The position numbers were made by a program, and so were the translations under genes. The notes beneath the pieces were generated by a model. The model did not search any database and was not told the origin of the DNA. It was given only the letters and a program-made list of their open reading frames with translations. Positions 53,764 through 62,338 of a stretch of DNA of 64,000 nt are shown here, piece after piece (the stretch's first letter is position 1; each line of letters opens with the position of its first letter). The stretch is from positions 1 to 64,000 of the forward strand of contig NZ_JAUSLT010000150.1 of the NCBI RefSeq assembly GCF_030646015.1, in the 5' to 3' direction. The DNA comes from Bradyrhizobium sp. GTDB lineage: Bacteria > Pseudomonadota > Alphaproteobacteria > Rhizobiales > Xanthobacteraceae.

Positions 53764-55872
53764 ATGCGCCCTGCTCTGCTCAATCCCCTGTTTGCGCCGG
53801 TCACGACCCTTGGGGGCGTCGGGCCGAAGCAGGACAAATTGTTCCGCTATCTGCTCGGCCGCGATGAGACGCCGCGGCTGGTGGATTTGTTGTTGCATCT
53901 GCCGGCCAGCGTGATCGACCGCCGGGCGCGGCCGAAGATCCGCGACGCCGCCCAGGGAGCCGTGGTCACGCTGGAGGTGACCGTCGACCGGCATCGCCCG
54001 CCACCGCCGCGCAATGCGCGGGCGCCGTTCCTGGTCTATGCCAGCGACGACACCGGCGACGTGGTGCTGACCTTCTTCCGCGCCAAGCCCGGCTACGTCG
54101 AGAAGCTGTTGCCGGTCGGCGCCAAGCGCTACGTCTCCGGCACCTTGCAGATGTATGACGGCATCCCGCAGATCGTGCATCCCGACCGCGTCGTCGATGA
54201 AGAGGGATTTGCAAAACTGTCGGGCATCGATCCGGTCTATCCGCTGACCGAGGGGCTGGCGCTGGGCTCGCTGCGCCGGGCGATGGCGCAGGCGCTGCAG
54301 AAGCTGCCCGCGCTGCCGGAATGGATCAGCCCGGAAGTGATCCGCCGCTGCAAATTTCCTGCGGTCGCCGAAGCGCTGCAGCGCGTGCATGTGCCGGTCG
54401 AGCTCACGGACATTCTGCCTGACGGCCCGTTCTGGTCACGGCTGGCCTTCGATGAATTGCTGGCCGGCCAGTTGGCGCTGGCGCTGGTGCGGGCGCAGTT
54501 GCGCCGCCCGGCCGGCGACCGCCACGCCGGCGACGGCCACCTGCGCAGCCGGATCATCGACGCGCTGCCCTATGCACTGACGACCTCGCAGCGCGACGCG
54601 GTCGCCGCCATCACCGACGATCTGCGCCAGCCGGTGCGGATGTTGCGGCTGCTGCAGGGCGACGTCGGCTCCGGCAAAACTGTGGTGGCGCTGCTGGCGG
54701 CTGCCGCCGTCACCGAAGTCGGCAAGCAGGCCGCACTGATGGCACCGACCGAAATTTTAGCGCGGCAGCATATCAAGACCATCACGCCGCTGGCCGAACG
54801 CGCCGGCTTGCGGGTCGCGATCCTCACCGGCCGTGAAAAGGGCAAGGAGCGGCGCGAACTGCTGGCGCGGCTCGCCGCCGGCGAGATCGATTTCCTGGTC
54901 GGCACCCACGCGTTGATCCAGGACGACGTGGTGTTCCAGTCGCTGGCGCTGGCGGTGGTCGACGAGCAGCACCGTTTCGGGGTGCGCGAACGGCTGGCGT
55001 TGACCAACAAGGGCGAAGCGGTCGACGTGCTGGTGCTGAGTGCGACGCCGATCCCGCGCACGCTGGTCATGACCTATTTCGGCGACATGGACGTCTCGGA
55101 ATTGCGCGAGAAGCCGGCGGGACGCCAGCCGATCGATACCCGCACGGTGCCGAACAGCCGGCTCGGCGAGGTGATGGACGGTGTCGGCCGCGCGCTCGAC
55201 AAGGGCAAACTGGTGTACTGGATCTGCCCGCTGGTCGAGGAATCCGAAGCCGAGGGCATCGAGCATCTGACCAATGCCACCGAACGGTTCGAGAGCCTGA
55301 AGCAGCGGTTCGGCGACCGCGTCGGCCTGGTGCATGGCCAGATGAAGGGCACCGAAAAAGACCGCGTGATGGCGCAGTTCGCCGCCGGCGAGATCGGGCT
55401 ATTGGTCGCCACCACCGTGGTCGAGGTCGGCGTCGACGTGCCCGCCGCCACCATCATGGTGATCGAAAACGCCGAACGCTTTGGCCTGGCGCAATTGCAC
55501 CAGCTGCGCGGCCGGATCGGCCGTGGTTCGGAAGCCTCGACCTGCCTGCTGCTCTACAAGGAGCCGCTGAAGGAAATGTCGACCGCGCGGCTGAAAGTGA
55601 TCCGGGAAACCACCGACGGTTTTCGCATCGCCGAGGAAGATCTGAAACTGCGCGGCGAAGGCGACGTGCTGGGCACACGGCAAAGCGGCCTGCCCGGTTA
55701 CCGCATCGCGCGCTCCGAGGTGCACGCCCAGCTCGTCACGCAAGCCCGCGACGAGGCGCTGCGGATCATGAAGGACAATCCGAAGCTGGAGGGGGCGCGA
55801 GGTGAGGCGCTGCGGGTGCTGTTGTATCTGTTCGAGCGCGATGAGGCGGTGCCGTTGATCGGGGCGGGGTAG
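53764..55872 (+). CDS. recG: ATP-dependent DNA helicase RecG
   Basis: ATG 53764 (MRPALLNPLFAPVTTL) gives 702 residues, normal for alphaproteobacterial RecG; the frame is open to 53617 but that stretch overlaps the accessory region. An N-terminal wedge/OB domain (VTLEVTVDRHRPPPPRN) precedes Walker A GDVGSGKTVVALLAAAA, DEQHRFG, the SATPIPRTL motif and GRIGRGSEASTCLLLY. RecG remodels stalled replication forks and Holliday junctions. Confidence 0.95.
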   Translation: MRPALLNPLFAPVTTLGGVGPKQDKLFRYLLGRDETPRLVDLLLHLPASVIDRRARPKIRDAAQGAVVTLEVTVDRHRPPPPRNARAPFLVYASDDTGDVVLTFFRAKPGYVEKLLPVGAKRYVSGTLQMYDGIPQIVHPDRVVDEEGFAKLSGIDPVYPLTEGLALGSLRRAMAQALQKLPALPEWISPEVIRRCKFPAVAEALQRVHVPVELTDILPDGPFWSRLAFDELLAGQLALALVRAQLRRPAGDRHAGDGHLRSRIIDALPYALTTSQRDAVAAITDDLRQPVRMLRLLQGDVGSGKTVVALLAAAAVTEVGKQAALMAPTEILARQHIKTITPLAERAGLRVAILTGREKGKERRELLARLAAGEIDFLVGTHALIQDDVVFQSLALAVVDEQHRFGVRERLALTNKGEAVDVLVLSATPIPRTLVMTYFGDMDVSELREKPAGRQPIDTRTVPNSRLGEVMDGVGRALDKGKLVYWICPLVEESEAEGIEHLTNATERFESLKQRFGDRVGLVHGQMKGTEKDRVMAQFAAGEIGLLVATTVVEVGVDVPAATIMVIENAERFGLAQLHQLRGRIGRGSEASTCLLLYKEPLKEMSTARLKVIRETTDGFRIAEEDLKLRGEGDVLGTRQSGLPGYRIARSEVHAQLVTQARDEALRIMKDNPKLEGARGEALRVLLYLFERDEAVPLIGAG

Positions 55873-55882
55873 AGCCCATCAG

Positions 55883-55966
55883 CGTCATTCCGGGATGGTC
55901 CGAAGGACCAGACCCGGAATCTCGAGATTCCGGGTTCGCTCGCTACGCTCCCGCCCCGGAATGACG
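55883..55966. repeat. Dispersed palindromic repeat (CGTCATTCCGGG type)
   Basis: CGTCATTCCGGG at the left and CCCCGGAATGACG at the right are inverted, with GGTCCGAAGGACC and GATTCCGGGTTCGC inside. Part of it lies in the coding frame of the small ORF at 55943-56122. Confidence 0.7.
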
Positions 55967-56122
55967 ACACTGGCGACGGTTCAATTGATAAAGCGCTTCT
56001 ATCTCTTCGTCAGACGCAAAATCCCCGCGACGCGCGTCTTCCATTCCCACGCGGACTGCGGTTCGCTCTTCATCGGAAAGTCGGTACACGCCGCGGCGGC
56101 GCTGCTCGATTGTGCGAGCCAT
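55943..56122 (-). CDS. Small antitoxin-like protein, tail altered by a repeat
   Basis: ATG 56122 lies one base after the DUF502 gene stop. The 59-residue product contains YRLSDEERTAVRVGMEDARR and GDFASDEEIEALYQ, like the C-terminal element of ParD/Phd-type or other type II antitoxins (GxFASDEEI). The last eight or so residues (CRHSGAGA) are encoded by the dispersed repeat at 55883-55966, so the original end was replaced. No toxin gene is seen next to it. Confidence 0.5.
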   Translation of the reverse strand: MARTIEQRRRGVYRLSDEERTAVRVGMEDARRGDFASDEEIEALYQLNRRQCRHSGAGA

Positions 56123-56123
56123 C

Positions 56124-56894
56124 TTAATCCACCTTCGCAGGCTCCGGCCGCGGTGCGGCCGTATTCGCCACCCGCGCGGCGTTCGCCATCTCAGCAAGCG
56201 CTGCGATCTTCTTCTGGCCGTCGGAGCCGGGCTGCACCACGCCGCAGGACATGATCAGGGTGGCGGCGTCTTCGGCGGTCATCTGGACTTCGATGATCTT
56301 GCTCTTCGGCACATAGAAGAAGAAGCCGGTGGTCGGGTTCGGCGCGCACGGCAGGAATACCGAGATGTGCTCGTCCTGGCCCGGCAGCTTGTTGGCGATC
56401 TCCACGCTCGGCGACTGCGAGATCAGCACGATCGACCACATGCCGGGCGACGGGAATTCGACCAGGCCGACGCGGCGGAAGCTGGAGCCCTGCCCCGAAA
56501 ACAGCGTCTCGAACACCTGCTTGAGGCCGCGATAGATCGCGCGCACCACCGGCATGCGGCCGAGCAGCCGCTCGCCGAGATCGACCAGGGTCCGTCCGAT
56601 CAAATTGGCGGCGAGGAAGCCCAGCAGCGTCAGCGCGAACACCGCGACGATCAGCCCGGCGCCCGGCAGGCCGAACGGCAGATAGGTCTCCGGGCGATAG
56701 GCCATCGGAATGAGTGGCCGGACGATGCCGTCGACCCAGGTGACGAACCACCAGGTCAGATAGAAGGTGATGGCGATCGGTCCGGCGACGATCAGGCCGG
56801 TCAGGAAATAGTTCCGGAATCGGGCCATAAACCCGCTGTGGGCCTCTGGCGGGACTTCGGCCGGGGGCACGGGCGGCAAATCGTCGGGATTCAT
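56124..56894 (-). CDS. DUF502 family membrane protein
   Basis: The 256-residue protein has two membrane helices (about 28-52 and 75-100) around PLIPMAYRPETYLPF and a soluble domain with GLKQVFETLFSGQGSSFRRV, a conserved DUF502 feature. It ends in Ala/Pro/Glu-rich sequence. The family is common in alphaproteobacteria and its function is not known. It is followed by the small antitoxin-like ORF with a one-base gap. Confidence 0.85.
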   Translation of the reverse strand: MNPDDLPPVPPAEVPPEAHSGFMARFRNYFLTGLIVAGPIAITFYLTWWFVTWVDGIVRPLIPMAYRPETYLPFGLPGAGLIVAVFALTLLGFLAANLIGRTLVDLGERLLGRMPVVRAIYRGLKQVFETLFSGQGSSFRRVGLVEFPSPGMWSIVLISQSPSVEIANKLPGQDEHISVFLPCAPNPTTGFFFYVPKSKIIEVQMTAEDAATLIMSCGVVQPGSDGQKKIAALAEMANAARVANTAAPRPEPAKVD

Positions 56895-56991
56895 ACGGGT
56901 TCCAGGTTAATCGCAGCGGCTACTGTACACTGCCAGCTAAGCCATCCTAGCAGACTTTGGAAGGCCCCGACCACCGTCCGGCGTGTGACAC

Positions 56992-58818
56992 TTATTCCAC
57001 CGTCACCGATTTCGCCAGATTGCGCGGCTGGTCGACGTCGGTGCCCATGATCACGGCGGTATGATAGGCCAGCAGCTGCACCGGGACGGCATAGACCATC
57101 GGCGTGAAGGTCGCGGCCATGTCCGGCAGCACGATGGTTACCAGCGACTCGATGGTCGCCTCCGCCGCGCCCCTGGCGTCGGTCATGAGAATGATTTTGC
57201 CGCCGCGAGCGGCGACTTCCTGCATGTTGGAGACGGTTTTTTCGAACACCCGGTCATGCGGCGCGATCACCACGACGGGCATGTTCTCGTCGATCAGCGC
57301 GATCGGACCGTGCTTGAGCTCGCCGGCGGCGTAGCCCTCGGCATGGATGTAGGAAATTTCCTTCAGCTTCAGGGCGCCTTCCAACGCCAGGGGATAGCTG
57401 GTGCCGCGACCGAGATAGAGCACGTCCTTGCATTTTGAAAGGTCGCGCGCGAGCTTTTCGATTTGCGGCTCGGTCTTCAGGGCCTCGGCCATCAGGCGCG
57501 GAATTTCCACGAGGCCATGAACGAGTTTGGTTTCGTCGGCCTCCGACAATACGCCGCGCGCGGTGCCGGCGGCCACCGCGATTGCGGCCAGCACCATCAG
57601 CTGGCAGGTAAAGGCCTTGGTCGAGGCGACGCCGATTTCCGGTCCGGCCAGAGTCGGCAGCACGGTCTCGCTTTCGCGCGCGATGGTCGAACTCGGCACG
57701 TTCACCACGGAGAGCGTATGCACGCCCTCCCCCTTGGCGTAGCGCAAGGCGGCCAGCGTGTCGGCGGTCTCGCCGGACTGCGAAATGAAAATCGCGAGAT
57801 CCCCTTTGCGCAGCGGCGCCTCGCGGTAGCGGAATTCCGAGGCGACATCCAGTTCGACGGGAACGCGGCCGAGCCGCTCGAACCAGTATTTGGCGATGAA
57901 ACCGGCATAGCTCGCGGTGCCGCAGGCGACGATCGAGATGCGCTGGATATCCCTGAAGTCGAACGGCAGGTTGACCGGCAACGCCACGCGCTCGGTCGCC
58001 ATGTCGACGTAGCGCGCCAGCGTGTGGCCGACCACTTCCGGCTGCTCGTGAATTTCCTTGGCCATGAAGTGGCGGTAGTTCGCCTTGTCGACCAGCGAGG
58101 TCGAGGCCGAGTGCTTGATCGGCTCGCGATGCACGATCGCGTTGTTCTTGTCGTAGATCACGGCGCTGCTATGCGTCAGTACGACCCAGTCGCCGTCCTC
58201 GAGATAGCTGACTGTGTCGGTCAACGGGCCAAGCGCGATCGCGTCCGAGCCCAGATACATCTCGCCGTCGCCGTAACCGATCGCGAGCGGCGGGCCGTTG
58301 CGGGCGCCGATCATCAAATTGGCATCGCCTGCAAAGATAAAACCGAGCGCGAACGCGCCGCGCAGCTGCGACAGCGACGCCTTCACCGCCTCGACAGGCT
58401 CGATGCCTTTTGCAAGGTAACTGTCGACCAGATGCAGCACGATCTCGGTATCGGTCTCGGTCCTGAACACCGCGCCCTTTTTCGTCAGCGCTTCGCGCAA
58501 CTCGCGGAAATTTTCGATGATGCCGTTGTGAACCACGGCGACGCGGTCGGTGGCGTGGGGATGCGCGTTGTTCTCGGTCGGCTTGCCGTGGGTGGCCCAG
58601 CGGGTGTGCCCGATGCCGGTGTGCCCCGCCAACGGCTCGGCCCGCAACCGCGCTTCCAAATTCTTCAACTTGCCTTCGGCGCGGCGCCGCTCGATATGAT
58701 CGCCTTCCAGCGTGGCGACGCCAGCGGAATCGTAACCGCGATATTCCAGCCGCTTGAGCGAATCCACCAATTGCTCCGCGACCGAAGCCCGTCCGAGAAT
58801 GCCGACAATGCCGCACAT
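56992..58818 (-). CDS. glmS: Glutamine-fructose-6-phosphate aminotransferase GlmS
   Basis: ATG 58818 begins MCGIVGILGRASV, placing the catalytic Cys directly after the initiator Met that is removed; an upstream ATG at 58836 would block this. The 608-residue enzyme has the GATase domain (GHTRWATHGKPTENNAHPH) and two SIS domains, ending QPRNLAKSVTVE. It makes glucosamine-6-phosphate for cell-wall and lipid A synthesis. glmU is directly upstream. Confidence 0.96.
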   Translation of the reverse strand: MCGIVGILGRASVAEQLVDSLKRLEYRGYDSAGVATLEGDHIERRRAEGKLKNLEARLRAEPLAGHTGIGHTRWATHGKPTENNAHPHATDRVAVVHNGIIENFRELREALTKKGAVFRTETDTEIVLHLVDSYLAKGIEPVEAVKASLSQLRGAFALGFIFAGDANLMIGARNGPPLAIGYGDGEMYLGSDAIALGPLTDTVSYLEDGDWVVLTHSSAVIYDKNNAIVHREPIKHSASTSLVDKANYRHFMAKEIHEQPEVVGHTLARYVDMATERVALPVNLPFDFRDIQRISIVACGTASYAGFIAKYWFERLGRVPVELDVASEFRYREAPLRKGDLAIFISQSGETADTLAALRYAKGEGVHTLSVVNVPSSTIARESETVLPTLAGPEIGVASTKAFTCQLMVLAAIAVAAGTARGVLSEADETKLVHGLVEIPRLMAEALKTEPQIEKLARDLSKCKDVLYLGRGTSYPLALEGALKLKEISYIHAEGYAAGELKHGPIALIDENMPVVVIAPHDRVFEKTVSNMQEVAARGGKIILMTDARGAAEATIESLVTIVLPDMAATFTPMVYAVPVQLLAYHTAVIMGTDVDQPRNLAKSVTVE

Positions 58819-59050
58819 GCGGTTCAATATCCCCAAATTTAACGAGAAGGCGTCTGCATCTCTTAACGAGAATCGCGCAGGTTCAGATACTCAATAATTA
58901 TTGCCGATTGAGACAGCGTTAAGCGGAAAGCTTAATGGGCGGTGCAATCAGCCGTCCTTCGGCACCTTGGCTACCACAGACTGGAATGATCCAATACACC
59001 CTGGCATGAAGCAAATCCTCGCTGCGCCGGGACACAATCGGTCCCGCGCG

Positions 59051-60409
59051 CTAGCGATCCTTTGGCGTCCTGGCTTTCGTCTTCAGCTCGCGATACCGCT
59101 TGGCGCCGCCTTCGCGGTTGGTTTGCGGGCTGCGCTCGACGGCCAACGCGTCGTCGGGCACGTCCTTGGTGATGACAGAGCCCGAGCCGATATAGGCGCC
59201 GTTGCCGATTTTCACCGGCGCCACCAGCGAGGAGTTGGTGCCGACGAAGGCGCCCTCGCCGATCGTGGTCTTGTGCTTGGAAAATCCGTCGTAATTGCAG
59301 GTGATGGTGCCGGCGCCGATGTTGGAATTGGCGCCGACATGGGCGTCGCCGATATAGCTGAGGTGATTGACCTTGACGCCGGCTTCCAGCGTCGCCGCCT
59401 TGACCTCGACGAAATTGCCGATCCGCGCGCCGTCGCCGAGCGAGGTCCCCGGCCGCAACCGCGCATAGGGGCCGACGGAGGCGTGTCTGCCGATCGAGGC
59501 CTGCACGATGTGGGAGAAGGAATGGATCACCGCGCCGTCTGATATCGAGACGCCGGGACCGATCACCACGAACGGCTCGATCGTCACGTCCTTGCCGAAT
59601 GTCGTGTCCGCGGCCAGATAGACCGTTTCGGGCGCGATCAGCGTCACGCCGGCCTCCAGCGCCGCCTTGCGCAACCTTGCCTGCATGACTGCTTCCGCCT
59701 CCGCGAGCTGGGCCTTGGTATTGATGCCCCGCACTTCATCCTCGCTGGTTTCGATCACGACGGCCTCCCATCCCAGCTCCCGAACCACGGTGACGGCGTC
59801 GGTCAGGTAATACTCGCCTTTGCTGTTGGCATTGCCGATCGCCTCGATGATCTGCAGCGCCTTGCGGCCGTCGAACGCCATCATGCCGGCGTTGCAGAGT
59901 TTTATCGCGCGTTGCTCAGGCGTGGCGTCGGCGTGTTCGCGGATCTCCACCAGCCGGTCACCCTCGACCAGCAGCCGGCCATAGCCGGTGGGGTCGGCGG
60001 CGCGAAAGCCGAGCACCGCAAGGGCTGCGCCTGACCGCAGCGGCGCGCGCAGCCGCGCAAATGTCTCGGCCGAAATCAACGGCGTATCGCCGAACACCAC
60101 CAGCAGATCGTCGGCGCCGCTGACGATGGCGTCGCGGGCCGCCAGCACCGCATGCGCGGTGCCGAGCCGCTCGCGCTGGACGAAGCTGGCGGCGTCGGGG
60201 CGGATACGTTTGACCTCGTCGGCGACCGCGGTGTGGTCAGGTCCGATCACCACGGCAAGCCGGGAATCAACACCTTTCGGGGCGGCGCCCAGCACATGCG
60301 CCAGCAGCGACTGGCTTGCGACGGGATGCAGCACCTTCGGGAGCGACGATTGCATGCGGGTGCCCTCACCGGCGGCGAGCACAATGGTGAGGCTGGATCG
60401 AGCGGACAT
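59051..60409 (-). CDS. glmU: Bifunctional GlmU uridyltransferase/acetyltransferase
   Basis: The 452-residue enzyme has the pyrophosphorylase motif LAAGEGTRMQSSLPKVLHP at the N-terminus and a left-handed beta-helix with AGTITCNYDGFSKHKTTIGE. It acetylates glucosamine-1-phosphate and adds UMP to make UDP-GlcNAc. It precedes glmS by about 230 bp in the same direction, so the two successive steps are co-located; GlmM is not in the window. Confidence 0.95.
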   Translation of the reverse strand: MSARSSLTIVLAAGEGTRMQSSLPKVLHPVASQSLLAHVLGAAPKGVDSRLAVVIGPDHTAVADEVKRIRPDAASFVQRERLGTAHAVLAARDAIVSGADDLLVVFGDTPLISAETFARLRAPLRSGAALAVLGFRAADPTGYGRLLVEGDRLVEIREHADATPEQRAIKLCNAGMMAFDGRKALQIIEAIGNANSKGEYYLTDAVTVVRELGWEAVVIETSEDEVRGINTKAQLAEAEAVMQARLRKAALEAGVTLIAPETVYLAADTTFGKDVTIEPFVVIGPGVSISDGAVIHSFSHIVQASIGRHASVGPYARLRPGTSLGDGARIGNFVEVKAATLEAGVKVNHLSYIGDAHVGANSNIGAGTITCNYDGFSKHKTTIGEGAFVGTNSSLVAPVKIGNGAYIGSGSVITKDVPDDALAVERSPQTNREGGAKRYRELKTKARTPKDR

Positions 60410-60634
60410 TCGTATCCCTGTGTTGGTCCCTGTCTGGCGGGTCTTTTGGCTTGTGACGCAGCCGCCCTCTTAGAGGGTTTTCGTCCCGCATGGAAATCCG
60501 ATTCGTCCAAAGGATGCAGCGCCGACAGCAGGGAGAACGGCCGGCCGGACCATCCCGATTCAAGGTGGGGAGCTATTTCCTGTTAATGTTTGCATTGTGA
60601 TTCGGGCAGGCCTCGGGAGGGCCGACAACTTCGT

Positions 60635-61843
60635 ATGGCCAAGAAACCTGACCAGAAAACGGACCACCTGGCTGGCGGTTTCGAAACCGAGAATACCGGT
60701 GGCGTGCTGACCGGCTTTTTGGCGGAGGAGGACGAATTCGACCGCCGCGCGCTGTGGCGATTGGGATCGTGGGGCGTTGCCTCGGTCGGCGCGGTGGTGC
60801 TGGCGGTGCTAGCCAACCAGTCATCGGTCGGATGGCGGCGCGACCAGGTCGCGGCGGCCGACCTGACCCGCCAGGCCCAGCAGATTCAATCGGTCGCCAG
60901 GGACAGCCAGAGCGAGGCCAGGCGGCTGGCCTCCGCGATCGAAACGCTGAACAGCGATCGCGACCGGCTGTATTCCCGCGTCACCGTGTTGGAACAGGGA
61001 CTGGATACCGCGACCGGCGCCATTGCCCGGCAAGCCGCCGCCCCGGCGGCGACGCAACCGGTTCCCACCTGGCCTGCGGGCGAGACCGCGGCGGTGCTGG
61101 CCAGCCCACCCCCGGTCGTCGCGCCCGTAGCGACAACGGCCGCTTCAGCCGCCGAGAAGCTGCCGAAGGTCACCGCGGCGCCCGCCGTGGCGCCCGAACC
61201 GGCTCCGGCCACGGTCTCGTCGGTCGAACCGCCGCCACAAAATCCACCGGCGAGCCCGGCCAAGCCGCTGATGGCGGAGCGTTCGATGATGGCGCCGCCC
61301 GATGCCGCGGCCGGAAAACTGATCGAACCGGAGGCGCCGGCGAAGACCGTCACGTCAGGGCCGATGCCGGAAATCGTTGCCACGGTCGGCGTCGACGCGG
61401 AAGCGGAGGCGATCGCCCCCAAACTGCAGCGCACCGAATTCGGCGTCGATGTCGGCGGCGCCAATTCGGTCGGTGGCCTGCGCGCGCTGTGGCGCGGCCT
61501 TTTGAAATCGAAGTCGAATGCGCCGCTTGCGGCATTGCGGCCGATCATCGTGGTGAAGGAAGGCTCGGGCGGGCTCGGTCTGCAGCTGCGGCTGGTCGCC
61601 GGCCCACTGCGCGATGCGGCGGCGGCGGCGAAAATCTGCGCCGCGCTGATCGAAAGCCAGCGGCCTTGCGAGACCACCGTGTTCGACGGACAGCGCCTGT
61701 CGCTGCAGAGCGACGAGCCACCCGCCGCCGTCAAGCCGGCGCCGCGCAAGCGAAGCAGCGCCAAGCAGAAGCCGTCGGCGGCGGTCGAGGAGCCGAAGAA
61801 GCCGGAACCCCGCACGCTGTCCTCGCTATTCAAGCGCGACTAA
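60635..61843 (+). CDS. Membrane-anchored coiled-coil protein with SPOR-like C-terminus
   Basis: ATG 60635 gives 402 residues. One membrane span lies at about 47-67 (GVASVGAVVLAVLANQ). A coiled coil follows (LTRQAQQIQSVARDSQSEAR), then a long Pro/Ala-rich linker (about 125-270) and a C-terminal region, LQLRLVAGPLRDAAAAAKIC with ETTVFDGQRLSL, that resembles a SPOR domain. Such topology suits a periplasmic peptidoglycan-binding or division protein. Assignment to SPOR is my reading and not certain. Confidence 0.6.
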   Translation: MAKKPDQKTDHLAGGFETENTGGVLTGFLAEEDEFDRRALWRLGSWGVASVGAVVLAVLANQSSVGWRRDQVAAADLTRQAQQIQSVARDSQSEARRLASAIETLNSDRDRLYSRVTVLEQGLDTATGAIARQAAAPAATQPVPTWPAGETAAVLASPPPVVAPVATTAASAAEKLPKVTAAPAVAPEPAPATVSSVEPPPQNPPASPAKPLMAERSMMAPPDAAAGKLIEPEAPAKTVTSGPMPEIVATVGVDAEAEAIAPKLQRTEFGVDVGGANSVGGLRALWRGLLKSKSNAPLAALRPIIVVKEGSGGLGLQLRLVAGPLRDAAAAAKICAALIESQRPCETTVFDGQRLSLQSDEPPAAVKPAPRKRSSAKQKPSAAVEEPKKPEPRTLSSLFKRD

Positions 61844-61957
61844 TAAACCAGTAATTCCAACGTATTAGACGAGACTTCTCACGTTCTTTCATGACGCTGC
61901 GACGCGCATGGCGCGCGCCGGGTTGTCCCGCCCCGAATTACCGACCATATTCAAACG

Positions 61958-62338
61958 ATGAAAAAAACCCCGTTCCGGCTGACGCCCTACCAGGTGCAAT
62001 GGCTGCTCGTCGTCGGCTTCGTGACCGTCGGCTACGCGCTCTATCTGCGCTACCTCGCGATCGAGTTTTCGAGCGCGGCGCTGGCCTGCGATGCCGGCCT
62101 GCAAACCATGCTGTGCAAGACCAGGATCCTGGTGACGTCGCTGTTTCGCAATTCGGTGTTCGGCATCGTCGCGCTCATCATTGCGACGCTGCATCTGCTG
62201 CGGCCGTCGATCGTGCTGCTCACCGGCGGGCTGATATCAGCCGGATTTGGCATCGTGCTCTACAATGTCAGCCTGTCGGGTCTGGCGATCGGCCTGCTTA
62301 TTTTGGGATTTGCACGGCCCGCGCCCGCCACAGCGTAA
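61958..62338 (+). CDS. Four-span membrane protein, unknown
   Basis: The 126-residue protein starts MKKTPFRLTPYQVQWLLVVG and contains four hydrophobic spans with little polar sequence between. A Cys pair (LACDAGLQTMLC) lies in the first loop, which should face the periplasm. It overlaps the convergent GH17 gene by 41 bp. I recognise no family. Confidence 0.65.
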   Translation: MKKTPFRLTPYQVQWLLVVGFVTVGYALYLRYLAIEFSSAALACDAGLQTMLCKTRILVTSLFRNSVFGIVALIIATLHLLRPSIVLLTGGLISAGFGIVLYNVSLSGLAIGLLILGFARPAPATA

